Assembly: GCA_963779325.1 (NCBI GenBank)
Contig: CAVZXS010000025.1
Coordinates: forward strand, 372,001 to 436,000
Length of the DNA: 64,000 nt
Direction: 5' to 3'
Source of the DNA: CAVZXS01 sp963779325
GTDB lineage: Bacteria; Bacteroidota; Bacteroidia; Chitinophagales; Chitinophagaceae
The translations under genes and the position numbers were made by a program. The first letter of the stretch is position 1, and the number at the start of each line of letters is the position of its first letter. Under the pieces are notes generated by a model. That model saw only the letters and a program-made list of their open reading frames with translations, was not told where the DNA came from and did no database searches. Positions 36,046 through 45,702 of the stretch are shown here, in pieces.

Positions 36046-36324
36046 TTAAATGGAGCTTTCGGATTCCTGTTTGGCCATTACTTCGAGGTAAAGCTTTTTG
36101 CTTTCTTCCGTCAGTAATTCTGTATTGATATTTAATTGCGGAATCAGGTCCATCAATGTATTGATGCGGCCTTCGGTTTGTAAAAATTTATTCAGCACTA
36201 CTACCTTTCTTTCTTCTAAAATACAAAAGCCGCTTTGAAACGTACCTCTTTCGTAACGCAGTACATAGCCCGCCTGCTCGGGAATGGCTTCTAATTTATC
36301 TAAAACGTTTTGTGTGTATTTCAT
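36046..36324 (-). CDS. Small conserved protein beside porX
   Basis: A 92-residue protein, probably a cytoplasmic alpha/beta fold (YVLRYERGTFQSGFCILEERKVVVLNKFL). I recall similar proteins in Bacteroidota without an assigned function. It lies between the porX and MBL genes on the same strand, with an inverted repeat of 28 bases in its upstream gap. Reading frame and conservation-like composition support a real gene. Confidence 0.7.
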   Translation of the reverse strand: MKYTQNVLDKLEAIPEQAGYVLRYERGTFQSGFCILEERKVVVLNKFLQTEGRINTLMDLIPQLNINTELLTEESKKLYLEVMAKQESESSI

Positions 36325-36325
36325 T

Positions 36326-36353
36326 GTGAGTGGTCAATTGTGAATAGTGAGTA
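36326..36353. repeat. Inverted repeat arm 1 (GTGAGT/CAATTG type)
   Basis: Reads GTGAGTGGTCAATTGTGAAT and continues AGTGAGTA. Its reverse complement matches 36420-36447 with two differences. The 124-base gap between porX and the small downstream gene is thus mostly a long stem-loop. The words GTGAGT and CAATTGTGAAT recur in many Bacteroidota intergenic regions as I remember them. Confidence 0.7.
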
Positions 36354-36419
36354 CTTCTCAGCAAATGTAAAATTCTTCTTATTACTAATGGTTCAAAAAA
36401 CTTAATTATTTTCCACAAC

Positions 36420-36447
36420 TACTCACCATTCACAATTGACTACTCAC
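36420..36447. repeat. Inverted repeat arm 2
   Basis: Reads TACTCACCATTCACAATTGA then CTACTCAC, the reverse complement of arm 1 with two mismatches over 28 bases, ending two bases before the porX stop codon. Together the arms could form a strong transcript-end structure after porX. Confidence 0.7.
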
Positions 36448-36449
36448 CT

Positions 36450-38006
36450 TTATTTGCTCTGCATTTTTATTACCGGTACTATCATTTCTTCTAAACTTAC
36501 ACCGCCGTGCTGAAAAGTATTGCGGTAGTAATTGGCGTAATAATTATAGTTGTTGGGATAACAGAGATAATTATCTTCTTTGGCAAAAATAAATGATGAA
36601 TTGATGGTAGGCGTAGGCAAACCGGCTTCCCGCGGGTCTTTGAAAGCCAGCACATCCTTCGGCTCGAAATTTAAATTGCGCCCGTGTTTGTAGCGCAGGT
36701 TGGCAGTCGTTTGTTTGTCGCCAATTACTTTGCAAGGATTTTTTACCCTGGTAGTACCGTGGTCGGTAGCTACTATCAATTTTATGTTTTTATCGGCTAC
36801 TTTTTTAAGCGCCTGGTGCAGCGGGCTGTGCTCAAACCAACTGGCAGTAATACTTCTGTAGCTTCTCTCATCGCCGGCCAACTCTTTAAGTACTTCCATT
36901 TCGGTTCTTGCATGGCTCAGCATATCTACAAAATTGTACACAATAATATTCAGGTCATTATTCATCAGGTTATGAATATTATTTACCAAATCCAACCCGG
37001 CTTGGTTGTTTACTACCTTGGTGTACGAAACTTTAATGTTGTCTTTCTTTAATCTTTTCAACTGTGCTCTGAAAAATTCTTCTTCGTGTAAATTTTTACC
37101 GCCTTCCTCATCATCATTTTTCCATTGTACGGGAAACTGTTTTTCTATATCAATAGGAAGTAAGCCGGCAAAAATTGCATTCCTTGCATATTGTGTAGCG
37201 GTTGGTAAAATGGCATAAAAACTGTCTTCTTCCAGTATCCTGAAACTTTCGGCAAAAATGGGTTGAATCTCTTTCCATTGATCAAAACGAAGATTATCTA
37301 TCAATACAAAAAATAACGGTACGCCTTTTTCTAAATGCGGCAGTACTTTAAACTGCATCATATTATGGCTCATTACCGGCGCATCGCTGCTTTTAGGGTT
37401 TATCCAGGAAGCATAATTTTTAGAAACGAATTTAAAAAATTCGGTATTGGCTTCGCTTTTCTGATTTTGTAAAATTTCACGCATCTCCGGGCTGTCACTT
37501 TTTTCCATCTCCAGTTCCCAGTACACTAATTTTTTATATATATCCATCCACTCATTATAATCAGGATTACTGTTCAGCGCCATAAATAAATTGCGAAACT
37601 GTTGTTGGTAAGCCGTCGTAGTTTTTTCAGAAACTAATCTTTTATTATCAATAATTTTTTTCAGGCTCAGCAGCACCTGGTTCGGGTTTACAGGTTTAAT
37701 TAAATAATCGCTTATTTGGCTGCCGATGGCGTCATCCATTACATTTTCCGTTTCGTTTTTGGTAATCAGTACAACGGGGATTTGCTGATTTACTTCTTTT
37801 ATTTTGGCCAATGTTTCAAGACCCGTAATCCCCGGCATGCTTTCATCCATCAATACTACGTCTACATAATTATCTTTTACATAATCAATGGCGTCAAAAC
37901 CATTGGTCAGGGTATGTACTTCGTATCCTTTTGCTTCTAAAAATAGTTTTTGCGATTGCAGACTTTCAATCTCATCATCTACCCAAAGTATTTTTGCTAA
38001 TGCCAT
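36450..38006 (-). CDS. porX: Type IX secretion response regulator PorX (receiver plus PglZ domain)
   Basis: A 518-residue two-domain protein. The receiver domain (1-120) has phosphoacceptor Asp54 in VVLMDESMPG and the usual TK-switch residues. The rest is a PglZ/alkaline-phosphatase-superfamily domain with metal motifs IDNLRFDQW, PTATQYARN and VATDHGTTR. PorX with the kinase PorY controls expression of type IX secretion genes, and its PglZ domain hydrolyses cyclic and linear oligonucleotides in studied cases. PorY is not in the window. It diverges from the HD-domain gene. Confidence 0.96.
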   Translation of the reverse strand: MALAKILWVDDEIESLQSQKLFLEAKGYEVHTLTNGFDAIDYVKDNYVDVVLMDESMPGITGLETLAKIKEVNQQIPVVLITKNETENVMDDAIGSQISDYLIKPVNPNQVLLSLKKIIDNKRLVSEKTTTAYQQQFRNLFMALNSNPDYNEWMDIYKKLVYWELEMEKSDSPEMREILQNQKSEANTEFFKFVSKNYASWINPKSSDAPVMSHNMMQFKVLPHLEKGVPLFFVLIDNLRFDQWKEIQPIFAESFRILEEDSFYAILPTATQYARNAIFAGLLPIDIEKQFPVQWKNDDEEGGKNLHEEEFFRAQLKRLKKDNIKVSYTKVVNNQAGLDLVNNIHNLMNNDLNIIVYNFVDMLSHARTEMEVLKELAGDERSYRSITASWFEHSPLHQALKKVADKNIKLIVATDHGTTRVKNPCKVIGDKQTTANLRYKHGRNLNFEPKDVLAFKDPREAGLPTPTINSSFIFAKEDNYLCYPNNYNYYANYYRNTFQHGGVSLEEMIVPVIKMQSK

Positions 38007-38130
38007 TTCCGTAGTTTAAAATTTAAGTTAAGCGTTTTGAACCCGTAAGCTACAAATTTAATTTATCGCCCGGGCCTTTGTACTTTTGTGTATTCATTCA
38101 TTTTACAACTTTAACGAATTTAAAACACGC

Positions 38131-39336
38131 ATGCTTTCTGCCCGCAAAATTATCAACGACCCCGTTCACGGTTTTATTACCATCGATCATCCGTTGATAT
38201 TGCAAATCATCTCGCACCCGTTTTACCAACGATTGCGCAATATACACCAGATGGCTTTTGCGCACCTTGTTTACCCGGGCGCCATGCATTCCCGCCTGCA
38301 TCATTCGCTGGGTGCTTACCATTTAATGTGCATAGCCATTAACGAACTTAAAAGTAAAGGAACCGATATTTCACCGCAGGAAGAACTGGCGGCGAAAATT
38401 GCTATTCTTTTACACGATATCGGCCACGGGCCTTATTCGCATGCGCTGGAAAATGAATTGATCAAAGGTGTGCATCACGAAACGATTTCTTTGCTCATCA
38501 TGCATGCATTGAATGAAGAGTTTGGAGGACAATTGACAATGGCCATTGATATCTTTACCAATAAATATACCAAACAATTTTTGTATCAATTGGTAAGCGG
38601 GCAATTGGATGTAGACAGGATGGATTATTTAACCCGCGACAGTTTTTTTACCGGTGTGGCAGAAGGAGTAATCGGGTACGATCGTATATTAAAAATGCTG
38701 GTGGTGTATGAGGGCCGTTTAATGATTGAGGAAAAAGCAATTTATTCCATAGAGAAATTTTTAGTTTCCCGCAGGCTTATGTATTGGCAGGTGTATTTGC
38801 ATAAAACCGTGTTGTGTGCCGAGCAAACTTTGCAACGGGTTATAAGGAGAGCAAGGGAAATAAGCGCTGCGGCGCCGACAAAGGCATTGGCTATTTTTTT
38901 AAATCCTGCTAAAGATGAACAAAAGCCTATTGAACAATTGCTGCCTCAATTTTGTATGTTGGACGATTATGATGTGATGTGTGCCATTAAAAGTTGGTGC
39001 CTGAACGATGATAAAATTTTAGCCACTCTATCCCGTTCATTAGTTGAAAGAAAATTGTTAAAAATTAAAATGCAGGCCGTACCTTTTGATGAAATATTTA
39101 TTAAAGATAAAGAGCGGGAGGCCGCTGTCGCATTAGGGATAAGCAACGAAGAAGCGAAATATTTTGTCTTTACCGGTGAAGCAATAAATACTACCTATAA
39201 CCCGTTGGATGAAAGGATCAATATTTTGTTCAAGGACGGTTCGGTAAGAAATATTTCGGAAGTGGATAATGCACTGATTCACCAACACCTCAGCAGCCCC
39301 GTGAAAAAATATTACATTTGTTACTTGAAAAGTTAA
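38131..39336 (+). CDS. HD-domain phosphohydrolase (dGTPase-like)
   Basis: A 401-residue cytoplasmic HD protein. The motif pattern H...HD...D is visible in RLHHSLGAYHL, ILLHDIGHGPYSH and QLDVDRMDYLTRDS, as in SAMHD1/dNTPase-like proteins that hydrolyse dNTPs. The true substrate is unknown. The ATG at 38131 is preferred over an upstream TTG. In Bacteroidota this gene precedes lpxD, as here (67 bases), and the pair may be cotranscribed. Confidence 0.92.
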   Translation: MLSARKIINDPVHGFITIDHPLILQIISHPFYQRLRNIHQMAFAHLVYPGAMHSRLHHSLGAYHLMCIAINELKSKGTDISPQEELAAKIAILLHDIGHGPYSHALENELIKGVHHETISLLIMHALNEEFGGQLTMAIDIFTNKYTKQFLYQLVSGQLDVDRMDYLTRDSFFTGVAEGVIGYDRILKMLVVYEGRLMIEEKAIYSIEKFLVSRRLMYWQVYLHKTVLCAEQTLQRVIRRAREISAAAPTKALAIFLNPAKDEQKPIEQLLPQFCMLDDYDVMCAIKSWCLNDDKILATLSRSLVERKLLKIKMQAVPFDEIFIKDKEREAAVALGISNEEAKYFVFTGEAINTTYNPLDERINILFKDGSVRNISEVDNALIHQHLSSPVKKYYICYLKS

Positions 39337-39403
39337 TGGTTCTTATCAATGTAATATTTAATAAAAAGATATAAACCGGTAACCGGGAATATAAATTCAG
39401 ACT

Positions 39404-40456
39404 ATGACATTCACAGCCTCGCAAATAGCACTGATAATAAGCGGTAAAGTAGAAGGCGATGCCGATACGGCCGTTACATCTTTTGGAAAAATTGAAGAAG
39501 CGAAAGCCGGCCAGCTTGCTTTTTTAGCCAATCCCAAGTACGAGGATTATTTATATACAACCGCGGCTTCGGTAATAATAGTAAATGATACACAGGAGCT
39601 GAGACAACCTGTTGATGCCACACTGATTCGGGTACCTGATGCATATTCCGCATTTGCCACACTGCTGGCAAAGTACCAGGAAATAGTACGCCGGCAAATG
39701 AGCGGTATACAGGAGCCCAGTTATATTTCAAATACGGCTACATACGGTGATAATGTTTTTATAGGGGCTTTTTCTTATTTAGGCGATTATGTACAGATCG
39801 GGAATCGCACAAAAATTTACCCCAATGCCTATCTGGGCAATAATGTAAAAGTGGGTGATAACAGCACCATTCATCCGGGTGTAAAAATTTATCATGATTG
39901 TGTAATTGGCGATAATGTAATCATTCATGCGGGTACCGTTGTTGGCAGTGATGGTTTTGGATTTGCACCGCTGGCCGACGGTAGTTTTATTAAAGTACCG
40001 CAGATAGGAAATGTAAAGATTGAAGATAATGTAGAGATTGGCGCCAATACAACTATCGACAGGGCGACTATTGGTTCTACCATTATTAAATCAGGTGCTA
40101 AATTAGATAACTTGATACAGATCGGACACAATGTAGAAGTGGGCAACAGTACCGTTATTGCAGCGCAGGCCGGGATTAGCGGCAGCACCAAAATAGGTAG
40201 CGGAGCCATGATAGGCGGACAGGCCGGTATAGCGGGCCATCTTCAATTGGCCGATGGCTCCAAAGTAAATGCGCAGGCAGGTTTGGGCAAATCATTAAAA
40301 ATCCCCAACACATCAGTCACCGGTTCTCCGGCGTATGATTATAATAAAGCTATACGCAGCCAATCCATGGCACGTAACCTGCCCGAGATGGAAAAACGAA
40401 TAAAAGAACTGGAAGAAATGGTAAAGCAGCTGATGGCGGAAAGAGTAGGAGATTGA
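39404..40456 (+). CDS. lpxD: UDP-3-O-acylglucosamine N-acyltransferase
   Basis: Adds the second acyl chain in lipid A synthesis. The 350 residues hold an N-terminal uridine-binding domain (1-105), a left-handed hexapeptide-repeat helix (about 110-310) and a C-terminal helix. The catalytic histidines of the family are visible in QIGHNV and IAGHLQL. It is followed by lpxC/fabZ with a 100-base gap containing a promoter-like box. Confidence 0.96.
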   Translation: MTFTASQIALIISGKVEGDADTAVTSFGKIEEAKAGQLAFLANPKYEDYLYTTAASVIIVNDTQELRQPVDATLIRVPDAYSAFATLLAKYQEIVRRQMSGIQEPSYISNTATYGDNVFIGAFSYLGDYVQIGNRTKIYPNAYLGNNVKVGDNSTIHPGVKIYHDCVIGDNVIIHAGTVVGSDGFGFAPLADGSFIKVPQIGNVKIEDNVEIGANTTIDRATIGSTIIKSGAKLDNLIQIGHNVEVGNSTVIAAQAGISGSTKIGSGAMIGGQAGIAGHLQLADGSKVNAQAGLGKSLKIPNTSVTGSPAYDYNKAIRSQSMARNLPEMEKRIKELEEMVKQLMAERVGD

Positions 40457-40529
40457 ATAGTGAAAAGAATATAGTTTTACTTCTCTTAGAGTGATTTCCA
40501 CCCTTTACTCATCACTCCGCATTTACCAT

Positions 40530-40537
40530 TATCTTTG
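40530..40537 (+). promoter_or_regulatory. -7 box before lpxC/fabZ
   Basis: TATCTTTG matches TAnnTTTG and lies 19 bases before the lpxC/fabZ ATG. No exact -33 TTTG is present at 19 bases, so it is a weaker candidate. Confidence 0.4.
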
Positions 40538-40556
40538 CGCCACTTAAAATTTTTGA

Positions 40557-41960
40557 ATGGACGCAAATTTCAATCCCGATAAACAACATACACTAAAAGC
40601 GGCGGTAAGTATATCCGGCACAGGCTTACATACCGGCGTATTGGCCGATCTTACACTGAAGCCGGCAAGCCCGGGTTTTGGTTTTCAATTTCAGCGTATT
40701 GACTTACCTAACCAACCTATCATTAAGGCCGATTGTGATTTGGTAACGGATACAAGTCGGGGTACAACATTAGAATCCAACGGCGCTACGGTAAGTACGG
40801 TAGAGCATGTATTGGCCGCATTGGTGGGAATGGGTGTCGATAATTGTTTGGTAGAAATCAATGGTCCCGAAATGCCCATCATGGACGGCAGTTCCGAGCC
40901 CTTTGTAGAAATAATAGAAGAAGCGGGTGTTGTAGAACAGGAAGCTGCAAAAGTTTGGTACAGTATCGATGAAAATATTTATCACTATGATGAGGCTAAA
41001 AGAGTAGAGATGGTAGCCATGCCTTCTACCGATTACCAGGTTACTACGTTGATTGATTTTAACAGCCCTGTACTGGGCACGCAACATGCAGGATTAAAAG
41101 CGATAAAACATTTTAAAAATGAAATAGCGCCTTGCCGTACATTTTGTTTTTTACACGAACTGGAAGCTTTGCTGGATAATAACTTGATTAAAGGCGGTGA
41201 TATCAATAACGCCATTGTTATTGTGGATAAGCCCGTTACCGATGATGAGATGGGTCGACTGGCTAAAATTTTTAAAAAAGATAAAATAGAAGTAAAAAGC
41301 GAAGGCTACTTAAATAATCTTGAATTGCGTTTCCCCAATGAACCGGCACGGCATAAACTATTGGATGTAGTTGGTGATCTGGCATTGATCGGTTACCCCA
41401 TCAAAAGCAGGATAATAGCCAACCGCCCCGGCCACAGTACCAATGTAGAGTTCGCGAAAAAAATAAAAGCTTATATCAAAAAGAATAAGCATACGAGAGA
41501 TATCCCTACTTACAATCCCAATCAACCGGCTATATACGATCAGCAGTTTATAGAAAAAAAATTGCCGCACCGTTTTCCTTTTTTATTGGTAGATAAAATA
41601 ATTGAATTGAGCGATACCCATATCGTGGGTATAAAGAATGTAACATTTAATGAATGGTATTTCCAGGGCCATTTCCCCGGCAACCCTGTAATGCCGGGCG
41701 TATTGCAAATAGAAGCCCTGGCGCAATGCGGCGGCATATTGGCTATGAACCTGAGCGGCGAAGGGCAATACGATACCTATTTCTTAAAAATAGACAATTG
41801 TAAATTCAAGCAAAAAGTGGTACCCGGCGATACGCTTATTCTAAAAATGGAGCTGACGGCACCCATACGTCGGGGTATCTGCGAAATGAAAGGAACGGCT
41901 TACGTGGGTAATAAACTTTGCTCCGAAGGCGAATTGGTAGCGCAGATAGTAAAACGATAG
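40557..41960 (+). CDS. lpxC/fabZ: Bifunctional LpxC-FabZ (lipid A deacetylase and hydroxyacyl-ACP dehydratase)
   Basis: A natural fusion of two enzymes, 467 residues. Residues 1 to about 310 form LpxC, the first committed step of lipid A synthesis: zinc-site VEHVLAALVGMG, MDGSSEPFVE, RHKLLDVVGD and RPGHS. Residues from about 325 form FabZ, with LPHRFPFLLVDK and the active-site GHFPGNPVMPG plus the glutamate in QIEALAQ. The fusion is characteristic of Bacteroidota. lpxA, usually the next gene, is absent; gyrB follows instead after a 276-base spacer. Confidence 0.97.
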   Translation: MDANFNPDKQHTLKAAVSISGTGLHTGVLADLTLKPASPGFGFQFQRIDLPNQPIIKADCDLVTDTSRGTTLESNGATVSTVEHVLAALVGMGVDNCLVEINGPEMPIMDGSSEPFVEIIEEAGVVEQEAAKVWYSIDENIYHYDEAKRVEMVAMPSTDYQVTTLIDFNSPVLGTQHAGLKAIKHFKNEIAPCRTFCFLHELEALLDNNLIKGGDINNAIVIVDKPVTDDEMGRLAKIFKKDKIEVKSEGYLNNLELRFPNEPARHKLLDVVGDLALIGYPIKSRIIANRPGHSTNVEFAKKIKAYIKKNKHTRDIPTYNPNQPAIYDQQFIEKKLPHRFPFLLVDKIIELSDTHIVGIKNVTFNEWYFQGHFPGNPVMPGVLQIEALAQCGGILAMNLSGEGQYDTYFLKIDNCKFKQKVVPGDTLILKMELTAPIRRGICEMKGTAYVGNKLCSEGELVAQIVKR

Positions 41961-42236
41961 CCCGGGTTTCAAGTTTCAAGTTACTTGTTTCAAAAAAGTC
42001 TTTTCGGCTGAAAATTTTTCTTTTGCGGCTAACGTCATTTTAAGTGCCGGCTACCTGTTATTCCGCTATGTTTTGGCCTTTACAAAACATCTGTTTTTTT
42101 ATTAACAGAACCTGTATAAAATAGTTGAAAAAAACGGCAATTTACTTTGCCTCAAATCCGTTATTCCACCTGTATATTTCGTACATTCGCCTGCTACAAA
42201 AATTATAACATTTAACTACACGGATTTATCCATTTT

Positions 42237-44216
42237 ATGAGTGCAGAAATTAAGGAAACGAATAAGCAACAAGCCGCCAACTACGGGGCCGACAGTATAC
42301 AGGTATTAGAGGGTTTGGAGGCCGTTCGTAAACGACCGGCCATGTACATTGGCGATATCAGCGAGAAAGGTCTGCATCACCTGGTATATGAAGTAGTTGA
42401 TAACTCTATTGATGAAGCTCTTGCAGGGTATTGTAAAAACATCAATGTAACCATTCATGAAGACAATTCGGTTTCGGTAAAAGATGACGGCCGCGGTATT
42501 CCCACTTCCATGCATACAAAGGAAAAGCGAAGTGCTTTGGAAGTTGTAATGACTGTATTGCATGCGGGCGGTAAATTTGATAAGGGTTCTTACAAAGTAT
42601 CGGGCGGTTTGCATGGTGTAGGTGTAAGTTGTGTAAATGCATTAAGTAAGCTGTTGCATGTAACCGTACAACGCGAAGGAAAAATATTTGAACAGGAATA
42701 TAAAATTGGTGTGCCGCAATATCCCGTTCGCGAAATTGGCACATCGGATATTACCGGTACTGCCGTTCAGTTTTGGCCCGATGACAGCATTTTTACCGTT
42801 ACTGTTTTTAAGAAAGACATATTGGAAGGCCGCTTGCGTGAACTTTCATTTCTGAACAAAGGCGTTCGCATTATTTTAAGTGACTTACGGGAAAAAGAAG
42901 AAGACGGCTCTACCTACTCAAAAACTTTTTACAGTGAAGGCGGTATTGTTGAGTTTGTTGAAATGCTTGATAAAAATGCCGGCCGCAGTCCGCTTATACC
43001 CAATGTAATTTTTGTAGAAGGCCGCGATGAAGAAACCAACGTAGCGGTAGAAGTAGCATTGACGTACAACGACAGTTACAGCGAACACATTTATTCTTAT
43101 GTAAATAATATCAATACCATTGAAGGCGGTACACACGTATCCGGTTTTCGCAGGGCATTGACAAGAACATTTAAAAGCTACGGCGATAAGAACGGACTTT
43201 TTGAAAAAGCTAAAGTAGAAATTGAAGGCGATGATTTTCGTGAAGGTTTGAGTGTAATTATATCTGTAAAAGTACCCGAGCCGCAGTTTGAAGGACAAAC
43301 AAAAACCAAACTGGGCAACAGTGAGGTGATGGGTGTAGTGGACAGTACGGTATCTAAAGCATTGGAAGCTTTTCTTGAAGAAAACCCGAGAGAATCTAAA
43401 AACATTATTAATAAAGTAATTCTTGCGGCACAGGCAAGAGCTGCTGCCCGTAAGGCAAGAGAATTGGTACAACGTAAATCAGTACTCAGCGGCGGCGGAT
43501 TGCCCGGTAAACTGGCCGATTGCAGCGATCGTGACCCTGAACGTTGTGAACTGTATTTGGTTGAGGGAGACAGTGCGGGTGGTACGGCTAAGCAGGGTAG
43601 GGACAGAAGTTTCCAAGCCATACTTCCGTTGCGCGGTAAAATATTGAACGTAGAAAAAGCGATGGAGCATAAAATTTATGAGAATGAGGAGATAAGAAAT
43701 ATGTATACGGCGCTTGGTGTTACTGTGGGAACAACCGAAGATCCCAAAGCATTAAATATCGCCAAGCTTCGTTATCACAAACTCATTATTATGACCGATG
43801 CCGATGTTGACGGAAGTCATATCGCTACATTGATACTCACATTTATTTATCGTTATATGAGCCGATTGGTTGAGCAAGGATATGTTTACATTGCGCAGCC
43901 GCCTTTGTATTTGGTCAAAAAAGGCAAGGAGCAGGCTTATGCATGGAATGAAGAGCAGCGCAAAAATATTTCGGAGAGATTAGGCGGCGGAAAAGAAGAC
44001 AGCGTAAACGTGCAGCGGTATAAGGGTTTGGGCGAGATGAACTCTGAACAGCTTTGGGACACAACTATGAACCCGGCGACAAGAACCCTGAAACAAGTAA
44101 CAATTGAAAGTGCAGCAGAGGCGGATCGGGTATTCAGTATGCTTATGGGCGATGAAGTGGCGCCAAGAAGGGAGTTTATTGAAAGCCATGCGAAATATGC
44201 TAAGTTGGATATATAA
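42237..44216 (+). CDS. gyrB: DNA gyrase subunit B
   Basis: Supercoils DNA with GyrA. The 659 residues hold the GHKL ATPase (RPAMYIGDIS, VDNSIDEALAG, DGRGIP, GGLHGVG), a transducer, and the TOPRIM domain whose EGDSAGG motif starts at Glu443, with DADVDGSHI and the C-terminal QRYKGLGEMN. The shorter C-terminal form fits a gyrase of Bacteroidota rather than ParE, though ParE cannot be excluded from sequence alone. gyrA is not in the window. Confidence 0.93.
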   Translation: MSAEIKETNKQQAANYGADSIQVLEGLEAVRKRPAMYIGDISEKGLHHLVYEVVDNSIDEALAGYCKNINVTIHEDNSVSVKDDGRGIPTSMHTKEKRSALEVVMTVLHAGGKFDKGSYKVSGGLHGVGVSCVNALSKLLHVTVQREGKIFEQEYKIGVPQYPVREIGTSDITGTAVQFWPDDSIFTVTVFKKDILEGRLRELSFLNKGVRIILSDLREKEEDGSTYSKTFYSEGGIVEFVEMLDKNAGRSPLIPNVIFVEGRDEETNVAVEVALTYNDSYSEHIYSYVNNINTIEGGTHVSGFRRALTRTFKSYGDKNGLFEKAKVEIEGDDFREGLSVIISVKVPEPQFEGQTKTKLGNSEVMGVVDSTVSKALEAFLEENPRESKNIINKVILAAQARAAARKARELVQRKSVLSGGGLPGKLADCSDRDPERCELYLVEGDSAGGTAKQGRDRSFQAILPLRGKILNVEKAMEHKIYENEEIRNMYTALGVTVGTTEDPKALNIAKLRYHKLIIMTDADVDGSHIATLILTFIYRYMSRLVEQGYVYIAQPPLYLVKKGKEQAYAWNEEQRKNISERLGGGKEDSVNVQRYKGLGEMNSEQLWDTTMNPATRTLKQVTIESAAEADRVFSMLMGDEVAPRREFIESHAKYAKLDI

Positions 44217-44442
44217 TGGATTGAAATTCACCTCCTGAGCGGTATGTTTAACAACCTTTTACAGTCGTGCCTGATTTATATCATTTTTGCTTAAGGTATT
44301 GATTGTCATAAAGAAAGCTTGTCGGGAAAAGATGCAGCAACACTAATTCGGCAGCCATTTTAAGGCGGGTTTAAAAGTTTTTAGCCTTTAAAACAGGCAA
44401 AACCCGTAATTTCAGCCTTTACTAACTCAAAAATCTACAAAC

Positions 44443-44646
44443 ATGGCAGACATTAAACTTACCGCGTATAACGTAAAAACGAAAGAAAAAGGCGTTACTA
44501 TGTTGGATGCGGTAATTACAAAAACAGCAAGAGGCGCCTATATGGCTCAGGGTAATGATGGTAAAGGTAATAAGCTTACCACGTTACTTGGCGAGGAGAA
44601 AGCATTGGCTGCAATTAAAGCAGGCATAGCAAAACAAGGCTGGTAA
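44443..44646 (+). CDS. Small conserved protein of unknown function
   Basis: A 67-residue basic protein (MADIKLTAYNVKTKEKG ... KAGIAKQGW), probably a small beta-alpha fold. I do not know the family, though the pattern KxMxMLDAVITKTARGAYMAQG looks constrained. It has its own terminator and a 226-base upstream region without another gene, which fits an independently expressed small protein. Confidence 0.7.
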   Translation: MADIKLTAYNVKTKEKGVTMLDAVITKTARGAYMAQGNDGKGNKLTTLLGEEKALAAIKAGIAKQGW

Positions 44647-44705
44647 TCGTAATTAAAGAACAAATTATTTTTTTTACCGCTTACAGGTAAAAGTGCATTA
44701 TTAAA

Positions 44706-44735
44706 ATGTCGGTACAAAAACCGGCATTTTTTTTT
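44706..44735 (+). terminator. Terminator after the 67-residue gene
   Basis: Stem ATGTCGGT / ACCGGCAT (one G-T pair) followed by a run of nine to ten T. Confidence 0.75.
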
Positions 44736-44739
44736 GCAC

Positions 44740-45618
44740 CTATGAGTTGCGATTGGCCAGGTATACCCCCGATAAAATAATACCCAGGCATCCTATTTCT
44801 ATCGGGTCGATGGTTTCGCCGTCAATGAAGCCCAGGAACAGCGCTATAAAAGGAATTCCGTAGGTAACCAGTGAGGCGAATAACCCGCCGGCTCTTTTTA
44901 CCAATACATAAAAAAGAACGGTGGCTATTGCGCTTGCTACTATGCCCAACAGCGATGAATAAATAACGGCCGTACGAATTACCGGGTTATTAAAGTCTAA
45001 ATTAAAAAAACCTTGGTACCAAAGTACAATGCCGGCGGGTATTGCCATAAATGCCAGCGAAACGGTAGCTACATGAACCGGGTTTTGTTCTTTCATAAAA
45101 TGGCTGTACAGGTTTACATTAACTCCGTAAAGGATAGTGGCTAAAAGGATCACTAAAGCGTAAGCAAGATTATCTGTTTGTACATTACCGTTCGATTGTG
45201 TGATTGTAAGTAAAACAACACCGGCAAAACCTACAATGACGCCTTGTATTTTTTGTTTTTTTATTTTATCTTTAAAAAAGATAATACCGATAAGCACTAC
45301 GCAAAGCGGCGTCAGAGAATTAAGAATACCCGCAAGCGAACTGTCGAGATTATTTGATATGGCGGCTGCAAAAAGAAAGGCGGGAATCAAGTTACCAACT
45401 ACGCCGGCCAGTATAATCACCGGTATCTTTTTACTGTTTATTTTTTGAATATGAAAAAATGCAAAGGGTAAAAAAACAACACCCGCCGAAAAGATGCGCA
45501 GGGCGGCTATTTGCCATGCCGAGAGTCCGTCTTTACTGTATTTCATCGCAATGAAGGAACCGCCCCAAATAAAACAGAGTATAATAAAAGTGATCCAATT
45601 AATCGCTTTACTGCTCAT
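44740..45618 (-). CDS. EamA/DMT-family transporter
   Basis: A 292-residue membrane protein with ten predicted helices and two EamA repeats. FILCFIWGGSFIAMKYSKDGLS opens the first and VILLATILYGVNVNLYSHF the second. It probably exports a metabolite or amino acid; substrate unknown. The start at 45618 (MSSKAINW) is preferred over one ten residues upstream. It diverges from the PPK2 gene. Confidence 0.88.
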   Translation of the reverse strand: MSSKAINWITFIILCFIWGGSFIAMKYSKDGLSAWQIAALRIFSAGVVFLPFAFFHIQKINSKKIPVIILAGVVGNLIPAFLFAAAISNNLDSSLAGILNSLTPLCVVLIGIIFFKDKIKKQKIQGVIVGFAGVVLLTITQSNGNVQTDNLAYALVILLATILYGVNVNLYSHFMKEQNPVHVATVSLAFMAIPAGIVLWYQGFFNLDFNNPVIRTAVIYSSLLGIVASAIATVLFYVLVKRAGGLFASLVTYGIPFIALFLGFIDGETIDPIEIGCLGIILSGVYLANRNS

Positions 45619-45702
45619 AGTACCTATAAATTCCCGGCAAAGGTGCATAAAGCAAAGCGGACTGAATAAAAATTTTATATTGCAGTTTCTAAATAAGTAA
45701 CT

